Virus record (IMG/VR): IMGVR_UViG_3300005613_000094
Coordinates: 1-50,189 of that record
Length of the DNA stretch: 50,189 bases
Strand: one strand, 5' to 3'
Origin: a virus
Below the pieces are notes generated by a model, which saw only the letters and a program-made list of their open reading frames with translations, searched no databases and was not told where the DNA came from. Numbering within the stretch: position 1 is the stretch's first letter; every line of letters starts with the position of its first letter. A program made the position numbers and the translations under genes. Positions 9,583-17,075 of the stretch are shown here, piece after piece.

Positions 9583-10658
9583 TAAAACCTAGCAAACCTC
9601 TGTACTACCTGGGACTCCCAGACGCCCAGCTAGACGATCGGATCTCCTGCCCTGTATTCGGGGGCTTCGGGGAGCGGTCGCCTATCGGGTTGGGCAGCAC
9701 CCCACACGGTTACTTCACCGGTGGGTTCGGCAACAATTTGCTGACTGCCAACACTGACGTCCTAAACTTTACTACGGAGATCACGAACCTTACGCCGTCC
9801 GCTGAGCTGACATTAGCCCGGTGGACCCACGCCGGTTTGAGTAATGGTAGTACGTGTTATTTCGCGGGGGGTGGATGGCGCAACGGGAGCACTCAGGGCT
9901 TCTGGAACAGCATTACCGACGTTACCGACAAGATCACCCTCGCTACGGACACCACCGCTGCGAGTGGGGCACAAGTGGAGGCTCGGTACGCGTGCATGGG
10001 TGTTAGCAACCAGGCCGTTGGTCTTGTCGTCGGCGGGTTGAACGCCGGGGGGACCACGATGAACGCGGAGTCCTTCGACTACGCTGCTGAAACGTGGTCG
10101 TCGGTCAGCGGTACACTGCAAACAGGCGCCACCTTCGGAGGGGTTAACTTCTACTACGAGGCTGGTGAGGTAAGCAACGCCACCAGCGCATACATGATGG
10201 GTGGCTTCGATACTAGCGACAACACGAGGCGCACGACGGCTGACATCGTAACCTTTGCTACGCTCACCGTTGCCTTGTCCACCGTTGTGTCGAGCGTCGC
10301 TCGCAGTGACGTAGCCGCAGCCGGAAACACCACTTCGGGTATCTTTATCGGGGGGGACGTATCCGTCTACCCTACGTCCGAACTCACGTTAACCGATGTT
10401 ATGGAACAGATAACCTACGCCACGGACACGTTGGCGTCGGCAGGCACTAGCACTTTCGACCGCATGGACTCCTCAGCAACCGGTGACGCAGTAAACCTGT
10501 ACGCGTCCGGTGGGTGGTTGGGGGACACGGCAGCCGCTTGGCTTTCCGACACGAGTCGTGTAGACTACGCAACCGCGACACTGACCGCTCTCGCTGCTGC
10601 TGAGCTGGTAGGTGGTGAGCGTTCGAGTATGGAAGCAGCAGGGTCAAGTTATTTTTAA
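9579..10658 (+). CDS. Kelch-like repeat tail/fibre protein 2 (paralogue)
   Basis: A 359-residue paralogue of the preceding gene. It has the same N-terminal signature (KPLYYLGLPDAQL against RPLFYLGGDESLL) and the same kind of repeats (GYFTGGFG, CYFAGGGW, TDKITLATDT, AYMMGGFD, GIFIGGDV, LYASGGWL). The ATG overlaps the previous stop (ATGA), so the two are translationally coupled. It is most likely a second fibre or adsorption protein produced by tandem duplication. Function is inferred from repeat type and position next to virion genes. Confidence 0.7.
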   Translation: MIKPSKPLYYLGLPDAQLDDRISCPVFGGFGERSPIGLGSTPHGYFTGGFGNNLLTANTDVLNFTTEITNLTPSAELTLARWTHAGLSNGSTCYFAGGGWRNGSTQGFWNSITDVTDKITLATDTTAASGAQVEARYACMGVSNQAVGLVVGGLNAGGTTMNAESFDYAAETWSSVSGTLQTGATFGGVNFYYEAGEVSNATSAYMMGGFDTSDNTRRTTADIVTFATLTVALSTVVSSVARSDVAAAGNTTSGIFIGGDVSVYPTSELTLTDVMEQITYATDTLASAGTSTFDRMDSSATGDAVNLYASGGWLGDTAAAWLSDTSRVDYATATLTALAAAELVGGERSSMEAAGSSYF

Positions 10659-10674
10659 CCAAAGAAGGAGCCAG
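10656..10674 (+). promoter_or_regulatory. Conserved RBS leader, copy 1
   Basis: The 19 bases TAACCAAAGAAGGAGCCAG begin with the stop codon of the preceding gene and hold a strong AAGGAG 5 bases before the ATG at 10679. The same 19 bases occur at 39856-39874, in the same position in front of the scaffold gene. Confidence 0.75.
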
Positions 10675-10678
10675 AAAT

Positions 10679-11275
10679 ATGTCAGATTTAGGAGACCACG
10701 CAGCCGCGCTACAGGTGCAGCAGATAATCGATAAGGGGCGCGAGCTTAGGAATTCGTTCGAGGCCGTATCACAGTCACGTAGCGACTACCAACTAAAACA
10801 TTTTGTAGTGCAGCAGCACGAAACACCTGAGCGGCAGTTCCTGCAGGTCGTGATCGAACTACAGCGTAAGGTGTCGTCTATCCGACGTGCGCAGATTGGG
10901 CTGCGTCAACTGAGCAACAAGATGGCCGAGGAGGACGACGACGACGAACGCGATCTGCTCGCCCTTGACCAGGAAGATGCCGAGTTTGCTATACTCGGCG
11001 CGATCCGTGAGTTCAATTGTCTGTACGCGATGTACGAGGCGCTGCCGAAGTTCACACACGAGCAGATCCAGGACGCAGAACAGGAGTACTGGCAGACGAG
11101 GTTAGCCCGTCAGTCGTGTTTAGACCTCGAAGCGACCAGTCGCATAGGCGTCGGTAACCTAGACGCGCTACGGCAGGCTGACATGCTCCCCGGTTTAGCG
11201 GGTAAAATGACCGAGTTACGCAAGACGCTGCGCGCACCTGGCGAACCAGGAGGCAGGCGTGCATTGGCTCCTTAG
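10679..11275 (+). CDS. Hypothetical protein, helical, acidic patch
   Basis: A 198-residue protein I do not recognise. It is predicted mostly alpha-helical, with heptad-like stretches (VVIELQRKVSSIRRAQIGLRQL) and an acidic run EEDDDDERD near residues 83-91. A strong AAGGAG precedes the ATG. Its position between the tail fibre genes and the lysis cassette suggests a late gene, possibly structural. The end overlaps the next start by 17 bp. Confidence 0.65.
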   Translation: MSDLGDHAAALQVQQIIDKGRELRNSFEAVSQSRSDYQLKHFVVQQHETPERQFLQVVIELQRKVSSIRRAQIGLRQLSNKMAEEDDDDERDLLALDQEDAEFAILGAIREFNCLYAMYEALPKFTHEQIQDAEQEYWQTRLARQSCLDLEATSRIGVGNLDALRQADMLPGLAGKMTELRKTLRAPGEPGGRRALAP

Positions 11276-11510
11276 AGCTCTGGAAGAGTTCGCGCTATTC
11301 CGGCGTGGCGTGATCGCGTCCCAGATAGCTATCAACGTCTACCTTATTAACCTTAGTTTCAAGTACATCATGTACGCCACGGAAATTGGGGTGGCGGGCA
11401 CTGAAGTCGTAATGGTGGTGGGGGCTTTCCACGCGCCACAAGCGGTAGTCATGGGCTACCTATTTAAAGTTTATTCACAAAAGAAGGAGCAGAAACAATA
11501 TGGCACATGA
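11259..11510 (+). CDS. Small membrane protein, holin candidate
   Basis: An 83-residue protein with a GTG start at 11259, chosen because AGGAGG lies 5 bases upstream. It has two hydrophobic stretches, about residues 18-39 (VIASQIAINVYLINLSFKY) and 48-70 (GTEVVMVVGAFHAPQAVVMG), and a charged, Lys-rich C terminus (SQKKEQKQ). Its position two genes upstream of the Rz/Rz1 spanins makes a holin role plausible. It does not match a holin family that I can name. Confidence 0.6.
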   Translation: MHWLLRALEEFALFRRGVIASQIAINVYLINLSFKYIMYATEIGVAGTEVVMVVGAFHAPQAVVMGYLFKVYSQKKEQKQYGT

Positions 11511-11775
11511 AGCATACAAAAATTCCGCACTCGTCGCCTACCTGGCTTGGATGACAACCCGTCGTCGAGTAACCTGCATGGGTGGGTCGGAAGACTGCGC
11601 CCCGGCGGCTGAGAGCCTGAAAGAGTTTATGACGTTCAATCCGGTGCTTAGTAGCAATTCCATAACTCCGGTGCCGACGTATTTCAGCCCGTCTAGTAAG
11701 TGGTACGAGTGGGAAGTCAACACGATCCACTTGCCGATTATCCGGTTGAAACGTTGGTGGGCTAGTGTACGCTAG
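11500..11775 (+). CDS. Hypothetical protein in lysis region
   Basis: A 91-residue protein of unknown function with AAGGAG 9 bases before the ATG. The start lies inside the end of the holin candidate and the stop overlaps the start of the Rz-like gene, so it is part of a tightly packed lysis-region operon. It contains two cysteines (CMGGSEDC) and a C terminus rich in Trp and Arg. There is no clear membrane segment. Confidence 0.55.
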   Translation: MAHEAYKNSALVAYLAWMTTRRRVTCMGGSEDCAPAAESLKEFMTFNPVLSSNSITPVPTYFSPSSKWYEWEVNTIHLPIIRLKRWWASVR

Positions 11776-12268
11776 CTTGATAGGGTGGGGCATCAAGTAT
11801 GTCCTGCCCGCCCTGCTGATCGTGGGGTTGGTTAGTTGGGCCGGATACCAGGCCTACGATACCGGTCGTGATGTGGAGCGCGCCGTCTGGCTTGAGATTC
11901 AAGCGGACAACGACGCCATGCACATCGCAGAACTGGAAGCACTACAAGCTGCGGCAGAAATCGCTGCGGCCCAGCACTTACTTAGAATAGAGGAAATAAG
12001 AGATGCCAAACAAAAAGCTGTTGCAGAACTTAGGCATGATGTTGCTGTTGTCGCTGCTCGTGGCTTGTTCGTCAAAGCCAAAAATTGTGATTCAGGAAAG
12101 GCCAAAGCCAGCGATCCTGGGGGAGGTGGTGGCGGAACCAGCAGGCAAAGACTTCACGAAGAGACTGAGCGAAATCTTATCGCCTTGACTGAAGAGGCGG
12201 ATGAAGTCGTGATCCAGTATGAAGGCTGCAGAGCCGAGTTACTGAATCACGTTGAAGTACTAGATTAA
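11765..12268 (+). CDS. Rz: Rz-like inner-membrane spanin
   Basis: A 167-residue protein with an N-terminal transmembrane segment (about residues 13-29, VLPALLIVGLVSWAGYQ) followed by a long periplasmic coiled coil (residues 33-90, Ala/Glu-rich). This is the i-spanin layout: it joins with an outer-membrane lipoprotein to fuse inner and outer membranes at lysis. The start is GTG at 11765. A Gly/Ser-rich linker (GGGGGG, about residues 119-124) falls where the nested Rz1 gene occupies another frame. An intact Rz1 within its coding region strongly supports the call. Confidence 0.85.
   Translation: MYASLIGWGIKYVLPALLIVGLVSWAGYQAYDTGRDVERAVWLEIQADNDAMHIAELEALQAAAEIAAAQHLLRIEEIRDAKQKAVAELRHDVAVVAARGLFVKAKNCDSGKAKASDPGGGGGGTSRQRLHEETERNLIALTEEADEVVIQYEGCRAELLNHVEVLD
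12003..12188 (+). CDS. Rz1: Rz1-like outer-membrane spanin lipoprotein, nested in Rz
   Basis: A 61-residue protein encoded wholly inside the Rz-like gene in another frame. It has a signal sequence with positive residues (NKK), a hydrophobic core (MMLLLSLL) and a lipobox LVAC with the modified cysteine at residue 22. A Pro-containing mature part follows (KPKIVIQERPKPAIL). GGAAAT lies just upstream of the ATG. The nested arrangement and lipobox are diagnostic of o-spanins and imply a Gram-negative host. Confidence 0.9.
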   Translation: MPNKKLLQNLGMMLLLSLLVACSSKPKIVIQERPKPAILGEVVAEPAGKDFTKRLSEILSP

Positions 12269-12738
12269 TGCACTATATCATTGCCTGGGAACAATATCAC
12301 GTTGTCGGGCAATGACGCCCCCTCCTCAACCCACGGCTCCCCTTCAAGAACACAGTGTAGAAAAGCAGTACCGCCGTCGGCGAAACGAATGCCTACTATC
12401 TGCGGGTCACCTTCGATTCGCTCAGGCATGAAGAACAGATCGATTACCGAGTCCGTACCATCCGGGAGTTCGCCCTCGGGGTTGATAACCTTGTAGACCT
12501 GCGGACTATCCAACACATCGCGTACCTGCACCGTACACCTGTCCTCCGAGGATTCTTCTAATTCCGCCTGTAGAAACACCCCCTCATCGAACGCAGACAC
12601 CCACTGGATCGAAGCTGGTGCGCCACTTGACGTACGAAATATTTTGAGGGTGTCGGCATCCTTTCTGGTCTCAGGCCCGCGACAGTAATTACCTATCTCT
12701 ACCGCCGTTACCTCGTACTTGTCCACTGTTATGTCCAT
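12265..12738 (-). CDS. Hypothetical protein, leftward in lysis region
   Basis: A 157-residue unrecognised protein. The start at 12738 (MDITVDKY) is preferred over an upstream in-frame codon because it follows the neighbouring gene's stop by one base. The protein is acidic, beta-rich in appearance and lacks membrane segments. It runs opposite to the lysis genes, its stop overlaps the Rz stop, and it is co-directional with the 12740-12988 gene. The pair looks like an inserted accessory module. Confidence 0.6.
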   Translation of the reverse strand: MDITVDKYEVTAVEIGNYCRGPETRKDADTLKIFRTSSGAPASIQWVSAFDEGVFLQAELEESSEDRCTVQVRDVLDSPQVYKVINPEGELPDGTDSVIDLFFMPERIEGDPQIVGIRFADGGTAFLHCVLEGEPWVEEGASLPDNVILFPGNDIVH

Positions 12739-12739
12739 G

Positions 12740-12988
12740 TTAGTCCTCGTATAGTTGAGCTGCGTTAATGCGGGTGACACCGTTAGTGAATTCTAAGTAA
12801 CCTTCCGCTTCCAGTATGTGGATTACCGGGGCTCTGTTACGTTGGTTTAGGGGTACCGTGATATCCGGGTAGGCTGGTGGCACTACGGACCACCCACCCC
12901 TTGAAAACCTGTCGAGGGCACCACCGGGTGTGCGGTGTACCGTCTGGCTATCGTCGTCGGTTACGATGTAAACTGTTCTAGCTTTCAT
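12740..12988 (-). CDS. Hypothetical protein upstream in leftward pair
   Basis: An 82-residue unknown protein. The start at 12988 (MKARTVY) is preferred over 13003 because GGAG lies 9 bases upstream of it and inside the longer version. The stop is one base from the next start, so the two leftward genes form one unit. A candidate promoter lies at 13022-13050. No motif is recognised. Confidence 0.55.
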   Translation of the reverse strand: MKARTVYIVTDDDSQTVHRTPGGALDRFSRGGWSVVPPAYPDITVPLNQRNRAPVIHILEAEGYLEFTNGVTRINAAQLYED

Positions 12989-13021
12989 AATTTTATACTC
13001 CATTTCGTTTAAAGAAACCTG

Positions 13022-13050
13022 ACTTTACACTAACTGTTTCTGTTTAGCAA
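13022..13050 (-). promoter_or_regulatory. Candidate leftward promoter
   Basis: Read on the minus strand: TTGCTA (13050-13045), 17-base spacer, TAAAGT (13027-13022). It is placed to drive the two leftward genes ending at 12265. The match to the sigma-70 consensus is moderate. Confidence 0.4.
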
Positions 13051-13072
13051 GTGCTATTCGACAATAAATTAG

Positions 13073-13101
13073 TTGCGCAAAAAACAGGCATGTAGTATGC
13101 T
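13073..13101 (+). promoter_or_regulatory. Sigma-70-like promoter for the 13131 gene
   Basis: TTGCGC (13073-13078), a 17-base spacer, then TATGCT (13096-13101). The -10 box is the same as in two other phage promoters in this window. The expected start of transcription is about 13108, upstream of the ATG at 13131. Confidence 0.6.
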
Positions 13102-13130
13102 GTTGGAAATTAACGAACCCATCTACGTCT

Positions 13131-13352
13131 ATGCTATCCACATTGCCTGAACTGTTGCAGCAACCAGTAGTACAAACCCTCATACTGTGTGGGGCTGTTT
13201 ACGGCGGTATCCGGGTGGACTTGAAGAACCTACACAAGACCCAAGAGCAGCACTACCAGGAGCACACCCGTGCGTCGACAGCCACCAACAAACGTCTTGA
13301 CGGCGTCATCTTTTCCCAGCTTCACAGAGTACACCCACGACAACCGGAATAA
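13131..13352 (+). CDS. Small one-span membrane protein, lysis or regulatory candidate
   Basis: A 73-residue protein with one hydrophobic segment near residues 11-27 (PVVQTLILCGAVYGGIR) followed by a charged helical tail (KTQEQHYQEHTRAST). This layout resembles small phage holin- or antiholin-like proteins. It is monocistronic, with its own promoter at 13073 and a terminator at 13379-13404, isolated between two leftward units. There is no strong ribosome binding site. Its role as holin is possible but unproven. Confidence 0.55.
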   Translation: MLSTLPELLQQPVVQTLILCGAVYGGIRVDLKNLHKTQEQHYQEHTRASTATNKRLDGVIFSQLHRVHPRQPE

Positions 13353-13378
13353 CTTATACAAAGATCGCTTGCACCCGG

Positions 13379-13404
13379 CCCCGCAGTGCATCGCGGGGAT
13401 TTTT
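13379..13404 (+). terminator. Rho-independent terminator
   Basis: A perfect 6-bp stem CCCCGC/GCGGGG with an 8-base loop is followed by ATTTTT. It ends the rightward 13131 transcript. In the other direction there is no T tract, so it is not clearly bidirectional. Confidence 0.8.
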
Positions 13405-13408
13405 GTGC

Positions 13409-13600
13409 CTAAGGTAACCCCAGCTTATCCCGACAGAAACCGCAGGCTCCGCCGACCGTGCGTTCGAAATACTCCCCGCAGTGGTCGCACTCACCCGCCT
13501 CTCCCTCTGGCATACGAGCTACCGCAGCGCGCACGGCCTTCTGTCCGAGATCAAGTTCCAGCTCGGTTCGTTCGTTTGATGTGTCGATTATATCGGCCAT
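13409..13600 (-). CDS. TraR/DksA-like zinc finger protein
   Basis: A 63-residue protein with a C4 zinc finger (CDHC at about 38-41, CGFC at about 53-56) preceded by a short helical region. This matches small phage TraR/DksA-type proteins. The larger members of that family bind RNA polymerase in the secondary channel and alter host transcription. It is the last gene of the long leftward operon; its start abuts the upstream stop. A role in modulating host RNA polymerase is inferred from the family, and fits a phage with no polymerase of its own. Confidence 0.7.
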   Translation of the reverse strand: MADIIDTSNERTELELDLGQKAVRAAVARMPEGEAGECDHCGEYFERTVGGACGFCRDKLGLP

Positions 13601-13777
13601 TTATATGTATCCTTTTTCACTTTCAATTTGTTTGTTACGCTTCGGCAACTCGGCCCAGGCTATGAGCCAGTCACCGTTACCCCATATTCCTACGATACAC
13701 GTCATGCCAGCCGTTAGGAGGAGAAGCTTTCTGCCCCTGTCCTCTGGCGGCTCGTAATTAAATTCACCGCGTGTCAT
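13601..13777 (-). CDS. Short hypothetical protein with hydrophobic segment
   Basis: A 58-residue reading frame. Its ATG overlaps the stop of the helicase gene (ATGA) and its stop abuts the ATG of the zinc finger gene, which supports real translation. It has a moderately hydrophobic stretch at about residues 17-34 (KLLLLTAGMTCIVGIWG), possibly one membrane span. No family is recognised. Confidence 0.6.
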   Translation of the reverse strand: MTRGEFNYEPPEDRGRKLLLLTAGMTCIVGIWGNGDWLIAWAELPKRNKQIESEKGYI

Positions 13778-15186
13778 CTGAATTTCCTTTTCTTGGCCAT
13801 CGCTTCTAGCAGCACATCTTGTACGTCGCGCTTGCCGTCCGTTCTGGCGATAACTAATTCATCCACGGTTCCCCGTGCGATGATCCGGTAGACGAAGACA
13901 GGCCGGTCGAGACCGGCTTGCAGTTGTCGTACTGGCCCGATGCGTTCCAGGATCTGTTGTTGGTGCTCCAGGTTCCATGTCTGCGCAAAGTAGACCAGGA
14001 TATTACCACCAAACTGTAGGTTAAGTCCATGCCCGGCTGACTGCGGGTGCGCAAATAGTAGCGGCACCTGGCCCTTATTCCACCGGCCCATGAGTTCAAC
14101 ACCGTTCTTACTGGTCAACACCTCCCCCTTCGGAAAGGCTTTCTTCAACCTAACCAGGTCAGAACGGAAGCTGGTCGATACCAGGATAGGCATCCCGTTG
14201 GCTTCAGCTATTATACTTTCCAGCGCCTGTAGCTTAACGTCGTGCACAACCTTCGTTAGTTTAGCCCTGGGGTCCTCGTCGCTCTCGACTAAGGGGTCAA
14301 CATACACTGCGCCGTTAGCGATTTGTAGCAGCTTCTGAGTGCGTGCTGCTGCGTGGAATGCTTCTACCTCGTGGCCCTCCAGCTCGAAGAAACATTTTTC
14401 TTCCATCTCCTGGTACAAGCGCATGGCCTTTGACGGCAGGTCAACGTAGCGGTCAGTCACGATTGGCTCCTCCAGATCGAACCAATCCTTCGGGTTGACG
14501 GTCACGCACAGATCGTGTATGCGCTTGTTGATCTCAGCCCCTGAGAAGTCATGTGGTTTTAGCCCGTAGCCATCACGTGACGCAGAGAACCAGCGGTCGC
14601 TGAATGACCGATAGGAAGACCCCAAGCGTTTACCTTTATCCAGAAACCACATCTGGCCCCAGAGATCCTTCAGCCCGTTGGGTGACGGGGTGCCAGTTAA
14701 CTCTTGGAAATATTTTACTTTACTGTGCGCCACCTGCGCGAGCGCTTGCATTCTCATACTGCCCTGCCTGGTGCGGAATCCTTTCAACCGTGTAGCTTCG
14801 TCGGCGATGATTGTCTCGAAGGGCCAGCGGTCACCGAGGTAATCTACCAGCCAAGGTATCGACTCGTAGTTGGTGACAAACACGTTGGCATCGCACCGGA
14901 GTAAGCGGCGGCGTTCCTTCTCAGACCCTACCACCGGCACAACACGCATACCGGAGAGGTGGTCCCACTTATCTGCTTCGTCAGGCCAGCTTGTTTTGGC
15001 TACCAATAGTGGTGCCAGCACCAGTTTAGGGGTGGTCACTCCCTGAAGCTCAAGCTGGTCGATGTAGGTTAAAGCACTGACGGTTTTTCCCATCCCCATC
15101 CCAGCCCAGATAGCACTGCGTGCGTGTCGGCTGGCATGGTCGATGATAATTTCCTGGTATTCTCGTGGTATAAATTTTTGACTCAT
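13774..15186 (-). CDS. SNF2/superfamily 2 DNA helicase
   Basis: A 470-residue helicase. Walker A (GMGMGKT) lies near residues 29-35 and the Walker B/DEAH-type motif is DEAT near residue 131. A C-terminal half carries SAGHGLNLQ and an arginine-finger-like QQILERIGPVRQ segment. This is the SNF2-like architecture seen in many phage replication modules, where the enzyme remodels DNA or assists replication and recombination. It overlaps a VRR-NUC gene by 4 bp, a pairing often seen in phages. It acts on DNA in the cytoplasm; the exact substrate is not known. Confidence 0.88.
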   Translation of the reverse strand: MSQKFIPREYQEIIIDHASRHARSAIWAGMGMGKTVSALTYIDQLELQGVTTPKLVLAPLLVAKTSWPDEADKWDHLSGMRVVPVVGSEKERRRLLRCDANVFVTNYESIPWLVDYLGDRWPFETIIADEATRLKGFRTRQGSMRMQALAQVAHSKVKYFQELTGTPSPNGLKDLWGQMWFLDKGKRLGSSYRSFSDRWFSASRDGYGLKPHDFSGAEINKRIHDLCVTVNPKDWFDLEEPIVTDRYVDLPSKAMRLYQEMEEKCFFELEGHEVEAFHAAARTQKLLQIANGAVYVDPLVESDEDPRAKLTKVVHDVKLQALESIIAEANGMPILVSTSFRSDLVRLKKAFPKGEVLTSKNGVELMGRWNKGQVPLLFAHPQSAGHGLNLQFGGNILVYFAQTWNLEHQQQILERIGPVRQLQAGLDRPVFVYRIIARGTVDELVIARTDGKRDVQDVLLEAMAKKRKFR

Positions 15187-15473
15187 TTTAATTCAGCCTT
15201 TTTCATGAGTTCCGAAATGAACTCATCTACTTTTCCTGTTGTGTCTATGACCCGTACGTCTGCGCCGTGCTTCCGCATACGCTCATGCTCGCGGGCCTGA
15301 GCTGCTCTGGCCTTCTTGCCAGGGCGCTTGAGTTCGACGAAATAAACACCCCGGAAAAATACCACCCTATCCGGGGCGTGTGCGCGTCCAACCCATTCAC
15401 ACTTCCTGACCTCACCTCGTAGAACATATTTGACTTGGTCTACGAAGTAAGATTCTACGTTACGTTCACGCAA
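15183..15473 (-). CDS. VRR-NUC domain nuclease
   Basis: A 96-residue protein with the compact VRR-NUC (PD-(D/E)XK) fold signature: PDRVVFF at about 29-35, then VELKRPGKKARAAQAREH at about 41-58, holding the E-x-K catalytic pair and the following basic helix. Stand-alone VRR-NUC proteins next to SNF2 helicases are likely structure-specific endonucleases. The start is TTG at 15473; no ATG is available in frame before the motif. It overlaps both neighbours by a few bases. Confidence 0.85.
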   Translation of the reverse strand: MRERNVESYFVDQVKYVLRGEVRKCEWVGRAHAPDRVVFFRGVYFVELKRPGKKARAAQAREHERMRKHGADVRVIDTTGKVDEFISELMKKAELK

Positions 15474-15867
15474 CGGCTTCTTCAGGTACCGCGCTTTGAC
15501 CTAGTAGCTGCCCCTGCGCGGACTGCACAAGCCATGCGCACGCTTCTGGTGTGATAAGTTCTTCCATCACCTCTATGTCGGGTGCGACACCCAACACCTG
15601 GCCGAGGACAAACACCAAAGCCGGTAGGTTGGTGTCGTCGCGTCCGATGCTGCCATCCGGGTTAGGTGACTTTACCCACGCCTCACCGGTTACCAATATG
15701 GTCTCCAACCCCGCTGAGCCGCCGTCACCTACGGTAGGTACACGCATCTCCTGTGGCCAGGCTGCGTAACGAAGCTGCTTGATGTTGCAGCCGAGTGTGC
15801 GGGCTGCTTCTTCCGCAGTTACGAGTTGAAGCTTATCGTTCTGTGTAGTCTGTCTGTTAATCAACAT
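15466..15867 (-). CDS. Hypothetical protein in replication operon
   Basis: A 133-residue unknown protein. The ATG at 15867 is preferred over an upstream GTG because GGAAGG lies 8 bases before it. The N-terminal third (LVTAEEAARTLGCNIKQLRYA) has the look of a MerR/excisionase-type helix-turn-helix, which would allow DNA binding; this is inference. It lies between a larger unknown protein and VRR-NUC, with overlaps on both sides. Confidence 0.6.
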   Translation of the reverse strand: MLINRQTTQNDKLQLVTAEEAARTLGCNIKQLRYAAWPQEMRVPTVGDGGSAGLETILVTGEAWVKSPNPDGSIGRDDTNLPALVFVLGQVLGVAPDIEVMEELITPEACAWLVQSAQGQLLGQSAVPEEAVA

Positions 15868-16660
15868 CTTTACCACCTTCCTTTTCTTGGTTTAAAATAT
15901 TTTGAAACGCTTCTGACGCGAACACTGCTTCGGTCAACTTTTCCACCACATCTGCCTGGCTGTAGGGCGCTGAACCCATAATGTTTGCAGCCACTCGGAG
16001 TTCCAGTTCAGCTAGATCCAGGTCGACCAGGCCAGCCTCGTGGACGACCTCGTTACGCGCTCGGGCACCGTCGGTCGGCAGCCCCTGGGTTTCTGGCTCA
16101 GGTGCGTTCCGCCCAGTGGGCGACCCGTACAGCTTGCGAGGTCTCGTCTCAGACGTCCCCCGGTCCCGCAGGATAGCCATGCCGCAGTAGACTATTGCGC
16201 CGAAGACTTCGCGCTCGAACGCTTCACCAGTTAGCCCACGACCGGCAGCCTCTTCCAGTTTCTTGGCAGCTTGGCCCGTGAGGAAACCACGTCCATGTAG
16301 TTTAGCGTAGTGCACCCACGGCTGCTCCAGGAAAGGCGTCTTGTTGCCGCCGTGTCGCTCGCCTTTGCCATGCACCGCCTGGTCGATAGCCGAGGTCAAC
16401 ACCTCGTACAGTGGGTGGTCTTGCAGTTCCTTCGACACCCGCAGTTCGCGTTTAACTTTATGGCGGAAGGCGTCGCCTATCCTCTTCAGGTCTGCCTTTT
16501 GGATGTCCTCGTTGGCGATGCGCCAACCCAAACCCCAGGACTGGTGTTTGTTGCTCCACCCACATAAGGCATACGGGTTGTCGTCTTCCTTCAGGCCAGC
16601 TACGCGGGCGTTAGCTCCCTCGGCTGTCGCTGGGACTTCTGAGAAGTATGTTTTAGTCAT
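15857..16660 (-). CDS. Hypothetical phage protein, replication operon
   Basis: A 267-residue protein I cannot assign. There is no transmembrane segment. It contains a segment GERHGGNKTPFLEQPWVHYA near residues 97-116 and an acidic C-terminal half. GAGGAAAACC precedes the ATG. It overlaps the genes on both sides, so it is co-expressed with polymerase, nuclease and helicase. Confidence 0.6.
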   Translation of the reverse strand: MTKTYFSEVPATAEGANARVAGLKEDDNPYALCGWSNKHQSWGLGWRIANEDIQKADLKRIGDAFRHKVKRELRVSKELQDHPLYEVLTSAIDQAVHGKGERHGGNKTPFLEQPWVHYAKLHGRGFLTGQAAKKLEEAAGRGLTGEAFEREVFGAIVYCGMAILRDRGTSETRPRKLYGSPTGRNAPEPETQGLPTDGARARNEVVHEAGLVDLDLAELELRVAANIMGSAPYSQADVVEKLTEAVFASEAFQNILNQEKEGGKDVD

Positions 16661-16881
16661 GGTTTTCCTCTTTCCGGTTGTGTGGTACGTGGTGTTACGA
16701 AATTGTTTTCCATCCGGGCGAAGCGTTCACGTTTCTTCTCTTCGGCCAGCCAGGCCTTGCAGTAGTAGAAGGATTCAAGAACCGTATCGAATTCACCTGC
16801 TCGGTTCTTGCCTAGCCTATAATCTACTGTGCCTTTGAGCTGTATGCTAACCCGTTGTTTCTTGTTGAGTTCAGTCGCCAT
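16657..16881 (-). CDS. Small hypothetical basic protein
   Basis: A 74-residue, Lys/Arg-rich protein of unknown function. The start at 16881 (MATELNKKQRVS) gives the usual short overlap with the upstream gene, while a longer in-frame extension would cover that gene entirely. The stop overlaps the next ATG by 4 bp. Confidence 0.55.
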   Translation of the reverse strand: MATELNKKQRVSIQLKGTVDYRLGKNRAGEFDTVLESFYYCKAWLAEEKKRERFARMENNFVTPRTTQPERGKP

Positions 16882-17065
16882 GCGCCACCTCCATTTTCCT
16901 GAGGTCGAAGCTGCCTTCAACGTAGCCCTGCGTCCAGTAGCGACCGAGGGGCACCCCTGTGAATGGGTTGGAGTGACAACTGCGCCCCTCTTCCGAGGCG
17001 TTGTACCCAAGTACGAAGGCATCCTGTTGCTCCTGGTTTCTTAGTCGTGCTCTGTGCTGCGACAT
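16871..17065 (-). CDS. Small hypothetical protein
   Basis: A 64-residue hydrophilic protein (MSQHRARLRNQEQQDAF) of unknown function with an excellent ribosome binding site. The 16-base leader, minus-strand AAATAGGAGAATTATC, is identical to the one before the pentapeptide gene at 17690. It ends inside the next gene's start. Confidence 0.6.
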   Translation of the reverse strand: MSQHRARLRNQEQQDAFVLGYNASEEGRSCHSNPFTGVPLGRYWTQGYVEGSFDLRKMEVAHGD

Positions 17066-17075
17066 GATAATTCTC

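Noticed and set aside
13270-13757. Plus-strand open frames over the 13.3-13.8 kb region
   Set aside because: They cover the terminator and the two small leftward genes whose start/stop overlaps with neighbours are convincing.
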